Assembly: GCA_019843655.1 (NCBI GenBank)
Contig: JACDQD010000007.1
Coordinates: 22,834,365-22,898,364, forward strand
DNA: 64,000 nucleotides
Reading direction: 5' to 3'
From: Lethocerus indicus
Taxonomy: Eukaryota > Arthropoda > Insecta > Hemiptera > Belostomatidae
Shown here in pieces: positions 24,606 through 36,820 of the stretch. The stretch's first letter is position 1; each line of letters opens with the position of its first letter. The notes under the pieces were generated by a model. That model was given only the letters and a program-made list of their open reading frames with translations, was not told the DNA's origin and did not search any database. A program made the translations under genes and the position numbers.

Positions 24606-25989
24606 AAAAGACTAAACTGATTGCTTCCTTTTAATTAATTAATATATTTCGATGTTATGGTACCAGTTCTCCAAGTTTTCATTAACGCATCTCTTTAAAA
24701 TTTATTACTAGTAGGAGAAAATGTTTTCTGTATTGAAATTTATTGGATTTGAATAATACACTGCCTGTTATTCGTAGTTAACTCGAAAAAAAAGAATGAT
24801 TATTTAAAACATTACATAAGATATATTCAATAACCATTGCAGGTAACGATTGCAGAGTCCTCATTTGTGCGGAAATCATATCTCTTGAAATTTAATTATC
24901 ATTTCCATTGTAAAAATTGTTTACGCGTTGAAAATGGAGAACAAATTATTTTCTCAGCGACCTGTGCGATAAGCCAACATGTGCAAGGTTGAAATATTAT
25001 TATTTACTCGAGAATTTTATCGCCATTATTATTTTAATTGTTATTTTCACTTGTTTCAGGTGAGTTTCCTGTACCTTTTGCGGATCGATGTCCGTTCGAG
25101 ACTTCTAAAGGTTCGTAATTTTTTTAACTACAGACAAAAATATGGTGTAATTGTATTCTATAAATATTTATATGGTTTACATTGTAACCCTGTCAACACA
25201 TTGTGTACACCTCGGAAAGCGTGGATAAGATGTCGGTCTGTGTATTGCGCGTTGCAACTCACATCTTATGATAAGACGTCCGTTTTGTAGCACCGAGATC
25301 TTATGTCGTAGGAATATTTTTTTAAACCAAATATTATCATTCATTCCCCGCATGAAAGCGTGTTTAGCGTTGTTTACCGTTACATTGTACGTCGGGTACA
25401 TTTTAATTTCCCCTTTATTACCATTGTTTATCATCATTTTACGATTTTAGTATTGTCCGGTTCTATCTGTGAATCTGGTAAACCAGCAAGCTTAACTCAT
25501 TCTCTATTTTTGTTTGCACCAACAATAGTTTGGTCAAAACAGTGTAATACATTTTTATAAATCACTTTGGGGGCAATCGGTCTTCCTGATCTTTTAATCT
25601 AACCAAGCGTACGGCGGATCTACCATGTTAACCGGCTAGATAAGATAGCTCTAGAATGTTTTGTGACCCCCCCCCTAGCATTTTTCTCCCTCAATATAAC
25701 CACGAAAACATTGCACTCAGCTTCATGGCCAAAGCCCAAGGATTATCGGTTAAAATCCAATTTTTCCCTATATTAAACTTTGATAAGCTTAGCGAAGATA
25801 GAACTTCACAACACACACGCTACGTACACCTTACACCGTTCGTAAAGTGCAAATGTAAAGTAGGTGCATTGAAAATCGAGTTTTGGTTAGTTGCACTGTC
25901 GTGCGTTCCTGCCTTTAAATTAGAACTAATTTAGTCGGGTGCCAGTAAGTCTGTCGGAAATTTAGTCGAGAGATTGACAACAGTTTGCG

Positions 25990-26238
25990 ATGCTAGGTTC
26001 TCGCGGGCACTACATGCTCAGTTTGGTGTTCCCACGCGCCTCCGTTGTTGGCAAGCGCCAGCTGTTTGAACAATCCATGCGGGAGGCGGAAAGCTTGGAG
26101 CTTCCTCCTGTGCCCGGGCTTTGTGCCATCTGTCAGACCTCCCCGGCTGAACAGTTCGGAATCCCGGCGCTTGGAAACACACAGATAAATAGCGACATTC
26201 ATCCAGGATACAATACCTTGTGGGATAATACCCACAAG
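25990..26238 (+). CDS. Low-confidence coding segment
   Basis: An ATG-started frame reads through 83 codons (including FEQSMREAESLELPPVPGL) to AAG/GTAGTG, a possible donor; unspliced it continues to 26379. Third positions are roughly 60% G or C against an AT-rich background. The putative donor lies inside a perfect hairpin (26214-26241). There is no homology I recognise, and the local GC rise might itself create the open frame. Confidence 0.18.
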
Positions 26239-26241
26239 GTA
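26214..26241. repeat. Perfect 11-bp inverted repeat (hairpin)
   Basis: TACCTTGTGGG at 26214-26224 and CCCACAAGGTA at 26231-26241 are exact reverse complements around a 6-base loop (ATAATA). Confidence 0.95.
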
Positions 26242-26379
26242 GTGTGGCAGCTTAATTGGCAGTATAATTTCACTTCATCTCATTGTGCATATATTTATAA
26301 TCGCTCTATAGAATGTAGTAAAATATATCGTGTATATTTGTTTTATGACATATTAGCACAGAGTAGAAAGAGAAAATAG

Positions 26380-29300
26380 TCGGAATACCTGTCAAAATGT
26401 ATTTGAGTAATAACAATTTATAAAATAAATTTACTATCCTGAGTAACATAATGGTTGTTCCAAATCAATGTTCGGAAAATTTCAGAAACATTGGAAATCA
26501 CATATCAGGACTAATCGTGGGTTAAAAGTGATATCGCCGATCGACTAATGCCCATTACGAATCTAATATTAAATCATTATAATTTATTACGTAAGTTTGA
26601 GTTTTGAATAATCTGAGAAAAAAAGCTCTTAAAAAATACAATCCCCGATTATACAGTAGTACAGAATTAGGGAACTACAAAAAACGACACGGAAATTCTG
26701 TATGAATTCGTCATTCAAAAGGAGGCGTTTAAATTTAGTAGGTGCCGGTTTATAGTAGTGGATGAGGTGGCGCTTGTAGTCCCAGTGGGAGTTTGCCAAG
26801 AGGGACGCCCCTTCTGATTTATTGTACTGTTGGCCCGGAGTCTCGTCCGTTATTGCATTTTTATTTCGTGCACTCGCCTTGGGAATTTTTAAAACGAAGG
26901 TCGCATGCCCTCTGTGAAATGCAAACTGGCTGACGGTGGCGTTCGGGCAGCGTTTCTAGTTAATTCGTCAGAGAATAAACATCGGATCCTTGATCAATTT
27001 ATAAGGCTGTCGTTCGAAAAAAACACGGATTATTAATATGCAGCTTCCTGTATGATCGCCCAATTCTCTGGGGTGAACCTCGCGTGCAGCTGGTGTTGAA
27101 TCCCCCCCTCTGAGGAACCTCAGTGAAGAAGGGACACGTTGAAGTGTTCTTTAATACCTCCTTATGCTCTGTGCGCGGAAATTAACGGCTTTAATTTTAT
27201 ACGAGTATAAACAACTTCATGCCGCCAGTTAATTGAGACAAGAATTATTTTGAAAATTGAATTTTGTACTCGATTGGGCTAATTATGCGACTTATCTTTT
27301 CGTTTCAAATGTTAATTAAAGTAGTAATGACCTGTAATTTAAGGTCAGATGTGTCCACAATATATCCATTGATCAAAAGTCCCTCATGTGACCTTCATAT
27401 TATGTACTTAAAACGTTACATTTAAATTTCACGAGCAGCGAAAGCTGAAGTTATCGTATAAGGAGTGTATATGTACAATTATGGAACTTAATACAACAGG
27501 TTGTAATAATACAACTCGGGTCCTACTTCCGTGGCGACCGTGGAAAAATATTTTAAACGTTGCTATAATTTTTTTTGTAAAAAGCGATATTCTAACTTTG
27601 CATTCGACTTTAAAAACAGGACATATTTATTGTTGGCTTATCACGCGCCGTTATGCATTTCCTTACGTAAGTAAAAAAAGTCCCCGATAGGCCCGAACAA
27701 GTGTTACATTCTATCTTGAATGGCGTAGTTTTCTGGCGTTCGTTTGACTTCGGATAGCAGATAGTATATCTCTTTTATATTTATTTCGGCCTATTTTAAA
27801 TAGGGAGCGTGGTGGTACTTGTGGCTTTATTGCTTCGATAACAAATTTCAGATGTACCTTGGAACGGTAAGCCCAGACGTCGAAACGATGCGAGTGCTTA
27901 GGCTCGAGCCGTGCTTCCAGAACTGGAATAGGACGCGAGCGAAGGAAAGGAGCGGATATTATGCTTATATATGTAACCGCCAGGGACGGTCACCTCGTGA
28001 GTCATTCCGTTTGCCAGAGTGCCCTGTTTAGGCTTCTCCAACTTTCCACAGTCTTGAGAAATTTTAGTTTTCGGTCAGAACAACGTGACCCACACACAAA
28101 GTTGATTGGAGAACTGCTTTGTTCCTTAGTGTTAAATATGGCGATTTCGTATTAAGGACCCGTTCGAAACACCTTTTGAAGAGTTTATACGTTTTTTAAA
28201 TTACATTTTGTCATATATATTAAAATGTATGAACGCTAAATTTGCAGTAAGTATGCAATGAAAATAAATTTTGTTGGCTTGCAGATTTTATGTTCGAATT
28301 TTCCGAAACATTTTATTTTATAACATGCCAATCTAGCCATCGTCGAAAATGTTAATTGATTGATTATGAAATATAATGATGGCTGTGTTACATTCTTGTC
28401 AGCACCGTGTAACCGTGAACTGTACTTTAGTTTATTTTAATTTATATAAAGTATGTGTATGGTAAGCAAAAAATGCACGTGGATTGTTTTTGTTCTGTTT
28501 CTGGAATAGTGCATTCTACTTTTGTTTAGTTATAACTTTCGTTCTGTTCTCCTTTCATCATCGTGTGCCGAATTTCAATATTTTCTGAACAGATATTGAT
28601 ATTCGGGAATATTTAGTATAGCATCTTGCGTTGGTGGGTGGTTTTAACAGCAGCTGTCTCCAGTATGGGACGGGATGTTCCAAAACGGCCGGACCGCGTT
28701 GCCAAAACGTTCATTGATGTCGAAATTCAGCTGCCCTTGAGAGCCCCTCTTGTGTACCCGGGCACCCCCCGGGGGCCCGTAGTAACCGGAGTCTATGGTA
28801 TGGGCTCGTATACCTGTTGCCGATCCAACCTTTATAAACGGTTCCTCCTCATTCCCGGTTTTTCCCTCTACGTGCCTGCCTTTTCCTCCTGTTTAATTCC
28901 CAGTGTAGAATACGTGGAAGTAGGTTGGCGGAGTATTTTATCGTGTTGACTTTTTGTAAAGCAGAAATTCGGACGGACAATATTCCAAGAGCCATTTTAA
29001 TAAATCTAACGTTAGTAAGATCCCGAATAGTTCGGCTGAGACACTTATCCCTATTATTGACGAAAGACTAAGGCCTGGATCTATAATTCTTGGCGATCGT
29101 ACAAAGATAACGAAAAGAGTGATTACCGTCATGAAACAGTCAACCATCGGCCTCATTTTGTCGATCCTGTGACGACAGGACTACGACTGTGCTAAACCCA
29201 GCAGGTAGAACGGATGCCGGGTTCTACTATTTGAGGAAACAAACGAACAAGGGGAACGAACGGAAAGTTTTTAGAACTCGTACCTGGTTCATGTGGAGAA

Positions 29301-31700
29301 CGAAAGTGGATTGCCCCGATACCTGTGACACAATACTTCGGAAATATATCAATATTTCCGCTAATGTAATGTTAAATGAAATTTTAATTGTTGTACTGAA
29401 CAGCTTTTTAATTCCTGTTTAGTCATTTTCCGTATAAATAAATGTAAATAAAACGCGTTAACATAGAAAATCCAAGATTCTTACTCGGTTTGAACTACAC
29501 GCGTACTCATTAATTAACGAACCGTTTGTATTGTATGAATGCATCATTTTCAGAGTTGATTTGGCCCCCAATTATTGCATTCGTTGCGATTACTCCTGTT
29601 TGAGCAGCGCAGCCAAATTGGTTGTCCAATTATCATTGGCTGATGGGAACATTCAAACAGCGCTTTATATAGACTCAGTGGAATTGTGGTTCCCTTCCTG
29701 GGCCATACACCAAAATAAATCAGAAAAAAAGTTAGGTTATTTATTTGGTAAAGGCTACATTAGGTCACTAACATAGGTGCCTGGACGTTTTGTTTTACTC
29801 TTCTGAATGAGGGAAACACTGAACGAAAAAAAATCGAAGACCAGATAGTGATTTCTAACGCAAATATGATACAGACATACCTGATAAGATTTAACTAACA
29901 ACAGTGTTTGTTTCGTTTTTTACTGCTGAAGATAGTTACTTTGTGAACAAATTACCCAAAACCACAGTTCCTCTCAAAAATTATCTGAACATAATGATTG
30001 TAGAAATTTACACTGTTTCTGGGCGGTAGTACACTCCTCTACATCGTTATCCTGGAAAAGTTATCTCCCGGGCCAGTCTCATAAAGATTCAGTTGGTTTG
30101 ACAATTGCCCAATCGATACAGGTTGGACGATGAAACTTCGCCACATTTGTAGTTGATAGCTACGATAAATTTAATAATGATTATGATCATCGTCCTTTTC
30201 AGGTTTTAGACGCTTTATTTTTTTTTGCGTGCGAAAAATTGAGATTCTTGATTTCTTTTCTATTCATTCCATTTTATTTGGGACGATTTAAATGAGGTTA
30301 TCAATTGAAAAAGAAGTTTTTAACTTGTGTGATATCGTCATGGCTTGGCTGGAGGTATACGCCAGCGTCCTGCGTGGGGGGAGCCAGCTAGAGTGAGGAA
30401 AGGGGAGAATGAACGGTGTTATTTTACGATGTCGATAAACTGAAATGGCTCCCTTGGCCGTCTGCCTTCGGTGAATAACCGGCCATTGGGGAGGATACGG
30501 CCGCATCTTTTTCCGAATTTTTTTCCGTCTTTCTTCTTCGTTTGCAGTTTAGGCCCGCGCGTGACCAGTATTGGAGATTTCGCGCTACTTCGGGTAAAAT
30601 TATGTTTTTCCTTCGAAATTCCAATTAAGTATTCTGAGCTACCCTGGAATATGAATAAGAAATATAATCAGTGGTAAAGACCAATGTGTTTTAGGTTTTT
30701 TCTCCAGATAGAAAAAAAATTACGCTATTAAATTAATGGTTAAAAATAGAGAGTAAATAATATTTGAAAATTCCTTCTCTCAGCGTTATAACGTTGGCAA
30801 CAGTGCTATCACTTTATATCGTTATTTTATGGTTACCGTTTACAGTGTAGCCTTTTAGAAAAAGTATAGTAGGGACGTGTAGGTAAATCGTCGGAAACAT
30901 TAAATGGAATTTTTTATGGCTGTCGAAATGAACTTTCTCTGCATTATCATGGCAGCGAATACGAAAACAGAGGAACGATTGAGCCATTTTCCGAGAGGGG
31001 TTGCCTGCACGTTAAATGCGGTTCATAAAGCCGACGTTCCCCCTCACGGGCGGTAGGGTGGATTTTTAATGGGTTTCCCGAAGGACAAAAGCCCCGCCAG
31101 GAGTGTCACTCTGAGAACTTTATGACGGGGTGTAAACCGCCCCCTCCATATGAGCTTTACAGCCCCTATATAAGTCGGAGGACGATGATGGGACTGTGTA
31201 GCTTGTGGAGGGGCAAGGGAATTTAGTATAAACCAGCGCATTTGCTCGGGACTCTTCTTACGGTTCAGATCTATGGTTTTTTCAATTAAGAGAATACAGG
31301 AGGGGTTAAAAGAAATTAGAATTCATCAAATTTCTCTCAAGTTCTCAGTTCAGTACAAGGTTCTCTGCCGAACCTTTCGGTTTACTGTTTATTTCTGTTC
31401 TGGAAACATGAGACAGGATTGCAGAATCCGAATGCGAATCGCCGAATGGAATTTTTCTTGCGGGGCAACTTAAATTACGTAACGGTGGCGAGTTACCGCC
31501 GGCTGGGAGGGAGAGAGGCTGGTTTTGACGCAAACGGAAACGCCCACGGCGTTACCGACAACTTGTTGCACCATTCCAGCAGCTTTCTACAGGCCCCGTC
31601 CCCCCAGCAACCAATCGCAGTATTTCTCCAAAATGTATTTGCAAATAAAATATAAGAAGTAAATTTCCAAACAAGTTTCCAAAGAAATGGATACTTTAGA
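26380..31700. other. Long stretch without a recognised gene
   Basis: A GC-rich patch near 28.65-28.80 kb contains an open plus-strand frame (including DVPKRPDRVAKTFIDVEIQL) and a C/G palindromic run; coding status is uncertain. A TATATAAG at 31167-31174 in GC-richer DNA is a possible TATA box without a matching initiator. Nothing else stands out. Confidence 0.3.
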
Positions 31701-31701
31701 C

Positions 31702-32000
31702 TAGGGGTCGGCAAACCGTCGATCGCGAGCTACCGGAAGCTCGCGGGGATATTTTTATGTTAGTTGAAAATAAAAATTCAAAATTACGATCAATAATTTA
31801 ATCTGTAGGTTACATATATTACAACTCCGGAGACCTCTTCGGAGGGCCGCGAGTCATTTTTCAGTAACCTGACGGCCATGTCTCTCCTGCCGATCGCCAT
31901 TCGCGTTCTAATTTTATTTGCACAATTGCAAAACACACGCCGCCTCTATACCTCGTCGCAGGGTTTGTACGTCACGTCGATAACCGAATTCATACGGACG
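31702..32000 (+). mobile_element. hAT-type DNA transposon terminus (truncated, non-autonomous)
   Basis: TAGGGGTCGGCAAACC at 31702 matches the CAGGGGTCGGCAAAC-like terminal repeat typical of many animal hAT elements. It is followed by internal sequence typical of such elements (GATCGCGAGCTACC, later GGGCCGCGAGTCA). No opposite terminus was found, so the right end (placed near 32000) is approximate and the element is probably a 5' remnant. No transposase frame is present. Confidence 0.5.
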
Positions 32001-35000
32001 CAACTCCTATATAGGGCCAATAATTAAAACAAAAGCTTTGAATGACGTACGGTATTTATACAGTACAGTTAGATAAACAAAGATCTATTCATACCCCAAC
32101 AACGAACAGCCAGATCTTATTTATATGGACAATTTACTTTCTGATCCAAAGATAAGCCTCAAATTTTTGAAATTGTTAAATTGTTTGCAAGGGTGGTGAA
32201 GTCATTTGTTCAGTTTAGCACTGTAACCAACCGAGGCATGCAAGGTAGAATGTTATCGTTGAGTATTTTTAATGACATTTATTTTTATAGATGCTTGTAA
32301 AAATAAATTCCAGACATGACCCTTCTCAGGGACGGTAGAACTTACAGATATGTAAATGCCTTCATAGTGTGATATCTCATCATGAACGTAATTAATCACG
32401 ACCATAGAAAAACAGTGACTAAACTCGTTATATATAACGCAAACAAGATAAAGACAAACATGAGCTGAAGACGAAGTAAAAAATTGCAGACGTACTGGTA
32501 GTTTAAATGAAGAATAATGTTTATTTATAGTTCACTATAATTACGAGACTATAATCTGAACTGGCTTACTAGGACTAATATTTCATCGTAAAATGTCAGA
32601 GAAATGAAAAGCTTAGTTGCTTCATCGCGTATTAAGCTTTCTGGATTAAACTGTCCACAGGTTTTTAATTGCGAATTCTAATCACGATTCTGACAGACTT
32701 CATAGGGACTTTAGGGAAGAACCTTTTTTTTTCCAGTTGCATGCAAGCTTCCTGACCTAGGTATTATCATTGGACTAACATTAGGAAATTAAATGATTCG
32801 CTGTTTTGTGGAACCTACAATTGTTTTTCAGGGGATTTGCCTTCTTTTAATGTTGTCCTTGTTATCATGACAACCGATAGGATACTACTGATAATTTTTA
32901 TTAAATAAACACTAATTAAGATCTCATGTCGTATATAACGGTATGTAACTGTAGGACAAGCACACACGTTTCGTTTTTTTTGTTATTCGGTCAGTACTAG
33001 AGGACTGAAAATCACTTGTGTGAAGATAAGATTGGGAATCGCTAATAGATACGAGAATACAAGATAATTTTTGGAATAATGCGCAATGGCGTATAGTTGG
33101 AAGGAATTAAATTTTAACTGATGTCACCAAGTAACATAACTGAGAACATGAGATTAAAATGTTATGTCGGCCGACGATAAAATTCTTTCCTTAATTTCGA
33201 AATCGTGTTTAAAATAACCCCACGAAAGAGAGAGAGAGAGTGAGAGTGCTGGGGATATTGTGCTGGGGAGTTATCGCGGTGAATGTATGCCCACAACATT
33301 TTTAAAAATCCGATAAAAACCCACTCGAGAAGGATTGTTACCGCGGGGTTGAGATATGATAAACCGAACGGCGTAATCGTTGAATCAACAGAAGAAGGAG
33401 TTCGCTCGCATCTGCCAGGTTTGTGTGTGTGTGTGTCCTTTTTGCGCTAACCACTTCCATATTGTCACCGCTTGTCCAGTTTTCCCCGACATTAATTGTG
33501 GGAATTTTAATCAAAAACCAATGTCCGCTATGTTAATGGATATTTGATGGAAGCATTGGAAATTTACTCGTGAGAGACACTGGGGGGGGGGGAGGCTCAA
33601 CGGAGTCAATTTGAATTTTAAATGAATGTGTTGTTTTGATTGACCACGCTTTCGGGAGACGAGCAGAATATATGGGATATGCAAAAAATCGCTAGTAAAT
33701 CAATTTCGATTTTCCGTACAGTTTTATGAATTCCGGATTTTTGCTGTATTGCCTACAGTATATCCGAAAATAAACTCTCGGAACGTTATTAGCTATCGCG
33801 GTAAGCCTGCAGATTCTGCAGGGAACTTTTCCTGCGGAATGAAATCCAGTTGTCGGGACTTAAATAAATGAAATTGTATTTGGTATCTACTGGTTACGTC
33901 ACATGAGTAAATACACGGACACAGCGATTAGATGCGCACTGTATCAGACATGTGCTCTTTGGACTGTCATGGAAGATATTATCACGTTACGGTTTAGGAT
34001 TTAATAGAACAAAATTGATCACACCGGCTGTGATTAGTTTCGTCGGTCTTCATGAATGTCAGTTATCGTAAATCGGACTTTAAACCTTGTGCCGAATGAA
34101 ATGCGTCACCTGGTTCAATCCGTCAGTCGAATAACATCTTTATTAATATTTCCTCGTGGTATTTTAATATCCGGGACCTATAAGTCGAATTCTAAAGAGT
34201 AGCATTTATTCCCTGTAATATTCCGCAAGTTATATTCCCGACTCTTACATTTACTCGAACCCGAGATTACATTTTTTTTAAGGCACTGCGAAGGCGGTAG
34301 CATTGAATTGGACGTGGTGCGGGTTTCACTTGTGTTGATGAATATGAATTGTGCGTTGGAAAACTTCCCAGCCACTGCGTTCAATACCTGACCTTTTACT
34401 CTTCGATTGTAATTGCAATCGGAAAAGACAAACATCCGAAGCCGTTTCTTCTCTTGCATTTGTAGGAAAGATATTTTCCAACTACCTCTTATTCTAAGTT
34501 CACTGAACAGTAATTTTTAACATTTACTATAAACTTGAATTTTTATTTTTCTTCTGAAGAAGTAGCAGAACACTCTAAAAACCACACTGGCGACTCCAGC
34601 TGCTCTCGACTTCAGAACCATTTTTATAGCAAAATGGTTTTTGGTTCCTTAATAATTTCCTTTTGGTATTAACTACCTAAATATATGATGAACTCGTCAA
34701 GTAAATGTGTTGACATTCAAAATTAAGTGAAATATTGCAGAAAAACTACTTGTCGAATACTTGCCAACTTTTGTCCTGCAGACTAACACAGCATGAAGTT
34801 TGTTTTGTCAATATCATTTATTTCCTTGTTTCAATGTGACTGAGTAATACACTGATTGTTCTATTGCGTGTGTGCACCATTTAAGGGCTGGCTGTCCTGT
34901 ATGACGGGCTTTGCCTAGTCTTACCCCCGAGGATTTAGATAATATGTGAGGTATATTTCGTCGACACCATTACTTTCTTTATTGAGACTGTAGGGAATAT

Positions 35001-36750
35001 AAATTGTTCCTTTGCGTGTGCGTATAAGACAATATGTATCCCCCCACTCTTAGGATCTAAGGATTATAGAATTTTATGGGTTTATTTGTGGAATTTTCAA
35101 AGCTGATTGTCACAACTCGCGTCTTTTGTTAGACCGGTTTTGGTAAAACGCCTTCGTCAGCGCCAAAGTACAGACGTTAGTTAGGAAATAATTTTATAGT
35201 TTTTATACAAACGTAACTATGCCTTAGACAGAGACACTGCAAGAGTAAGTCGCGTTAACTTAATACGCAAACTTAATGCGAACAAAGTTATATAAAACTA
35301 TAATTTGTTTTCGTGGGACCTCGAATCCTTGACACACCGTCGCCTCATCAGTCCCAACCAGCCTATTTTTATGCTGTTTCGGCTGTTCTTCTTAAAGAAC
35401 ATCCATCAGATTATTCTCTAATTCAGACGCATTATAGTTTCGGATGAACCCAGCGGAAAATTGGAAAAGCAATGCGTTGGGCTTGTGCCACCCGATCCTC
35501 CACCCGGTTTTTCTTGGCAGGCCGAGCGCAGTCACCATAGAAATGCTGTTCCTCGGTCCAGAAGAAGACGAGAGGTATGAAAAAAAAGAAACTTTGGAAA
35601 ATGTTTCTCTGTAGTTCCTGGTAGTAGTTCCCTGGTTGTACTTTCCCTATAGATATAATTATATTGGCAAATTCCTATTGTCGGCGTAATCCGGTTTACC
35701 CAATGGACCAAAAACGGGACTGGTAACGGACAAAGTCATACCCAGATTATGAAATAAATTTGTATATAATGATATAAAATATCCGTGCACCACCGAGTGA
35801 TCTGATTTCATTGCACTTGAATTCCATCGCATTGAAATAAAAATAATGGTGGCGGAAAAAATGGGTTGTTGGAATCGAGGACGTTTCCTAGAATCGGGGA
35901 ATATCCGGGCGGCGAACTGTTCTGTCGGAAACTGTTCTGTTAGGTTCGTTGGCACGTTTTCGTCAGAGGGGGGGGAGTTTTCCTTTGTCTTTATTTGCTG
36001 GTCTGTGTTTTACCGGGGCGGAACTGTGACCGTGACCGCAGCGGGTCCCTCCCCCCCCCCGTGCTTAGACCGCACACTTTTCGATGCGGTCAATAATAAA
36101 GGGAATGAGAAGGTGCCGGTCGACAACTGAATTGTACATCCGGCGAAACACTGGATGATTGGGGGGGGGCTCTTCACCGTTAGGTAATCAGTCATCGCTC
36201 GATTTAGTTGAGCGAGCCTCTTGTGGCGGTTCAGAACGGTTACACTAGTCGAAATTTACAGAAAACGGTAATTTTTCGGTTTCACTGGGTTGGCGGTACG
36301 GGGGATTAGTTGCTGTCATAGGGGTGGCACAGTTTAGTTTGTTGTAAAAGACCAACTAACCCATTATAATTAAGGCATACTTTAAGGTCGAACAACATAT
36401 TAAGAAAATATCGTTACTCTTTTATAATTGAGGGCAAAGAGAGAGTAGCAGTGTCACCCTGTCGAAATATGGAATACAATCTTCTTTAAGCACCCTCTTA
36501 CAATAACTTAAAGCTGAAATAAGCTTAAAGGTGATATGGGGGGACATTCTTTTCACGGAAGCTACTCTAATTATATTTTTATATGGGCAACTACCCACTT
36601 GTTTGTGAGCCTTATATACTTTTAGATAGGTTGTTCTGGAACAAACTACCGAACTGAATTCTGATGCGTGTGCTCGAGTTTAGAGAGCTCCTCTCTTTTA
36701 ATCAGTCACAAATTATGATTGAAGTAAATTCCAAAATCGACGGTGATTAG
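32001..36750. other. Stretch without a recognised gene
   Basis: Contains short GA and GT microsatellites (about 33226-33245 and 33423-33438), G- and C-homopolymer runs (near 33583, 36050 and 36163) and a Penelope-like motif on the minus strand at 35108-35162. Confidence 0.4.
35108..35162 (-). mobile_element. Penelope-like terminal motif, minus strand (tentative)
   Basis: On the minus strand, CTGACGAAGGCG is followed by ACCAAAACCGGTCTAACA and then AAGACGCGAGTTGTGAC. The CTGANGA...AAAC layout recalls the hammerhead-like ends of Penelope-type retroelements and resembles the segment at 18033 in pattern only. No reverse transcriptase or GIY-YIG frame lies nearby. Confidence 0.25.
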
Positions 36751-36820
36751 GGTCGGGCGTAGCTTAGCGATTAAATCGGCAGGGCGATGACCCGAAGGGT
36801 TCGAGTACCGGTCGTGGACC
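36751..36820 (+). mobile_element. tRNA-derived SINE head
   Basis: TAGCTTAGCG at 36760 fits the RNA polymerase III A box and GGTTCGAGTAC at 36798-36808 fits the B box, with tRNA-like spacing. The acceptor stem does not pair properly, so this is a tRNA-derived SINE or tRNA pseudogene rather than a working tRNA. The body probably extends downstream, with an unclear end. Confidence 0.55.

Larger units (their letters stand above)
16334..25980. other. Long stretch without a recognised gene
   Basis: CpG-normal, largely single-copy-looking DNA. It contains a hairpin at 18044-18080, two copies of a short repeat (21610 and 24498), and plus-strand pyrimidine-rich tracts near 17.16-17.40, 20.11-20.22, 22.98-23.35 and 24.12-24.26 kb. 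The open frames over these tracts encode runs of Phe, Leu, Ser and Pro, as expected of T/C-rich DNA, so I do not call them genes. Confidence 0.4.

Noticed and set aside
31167..31174. TATATAAG as a core promoter
   Set aside because: No initiator at about 30 bases downstream, no exon follows.
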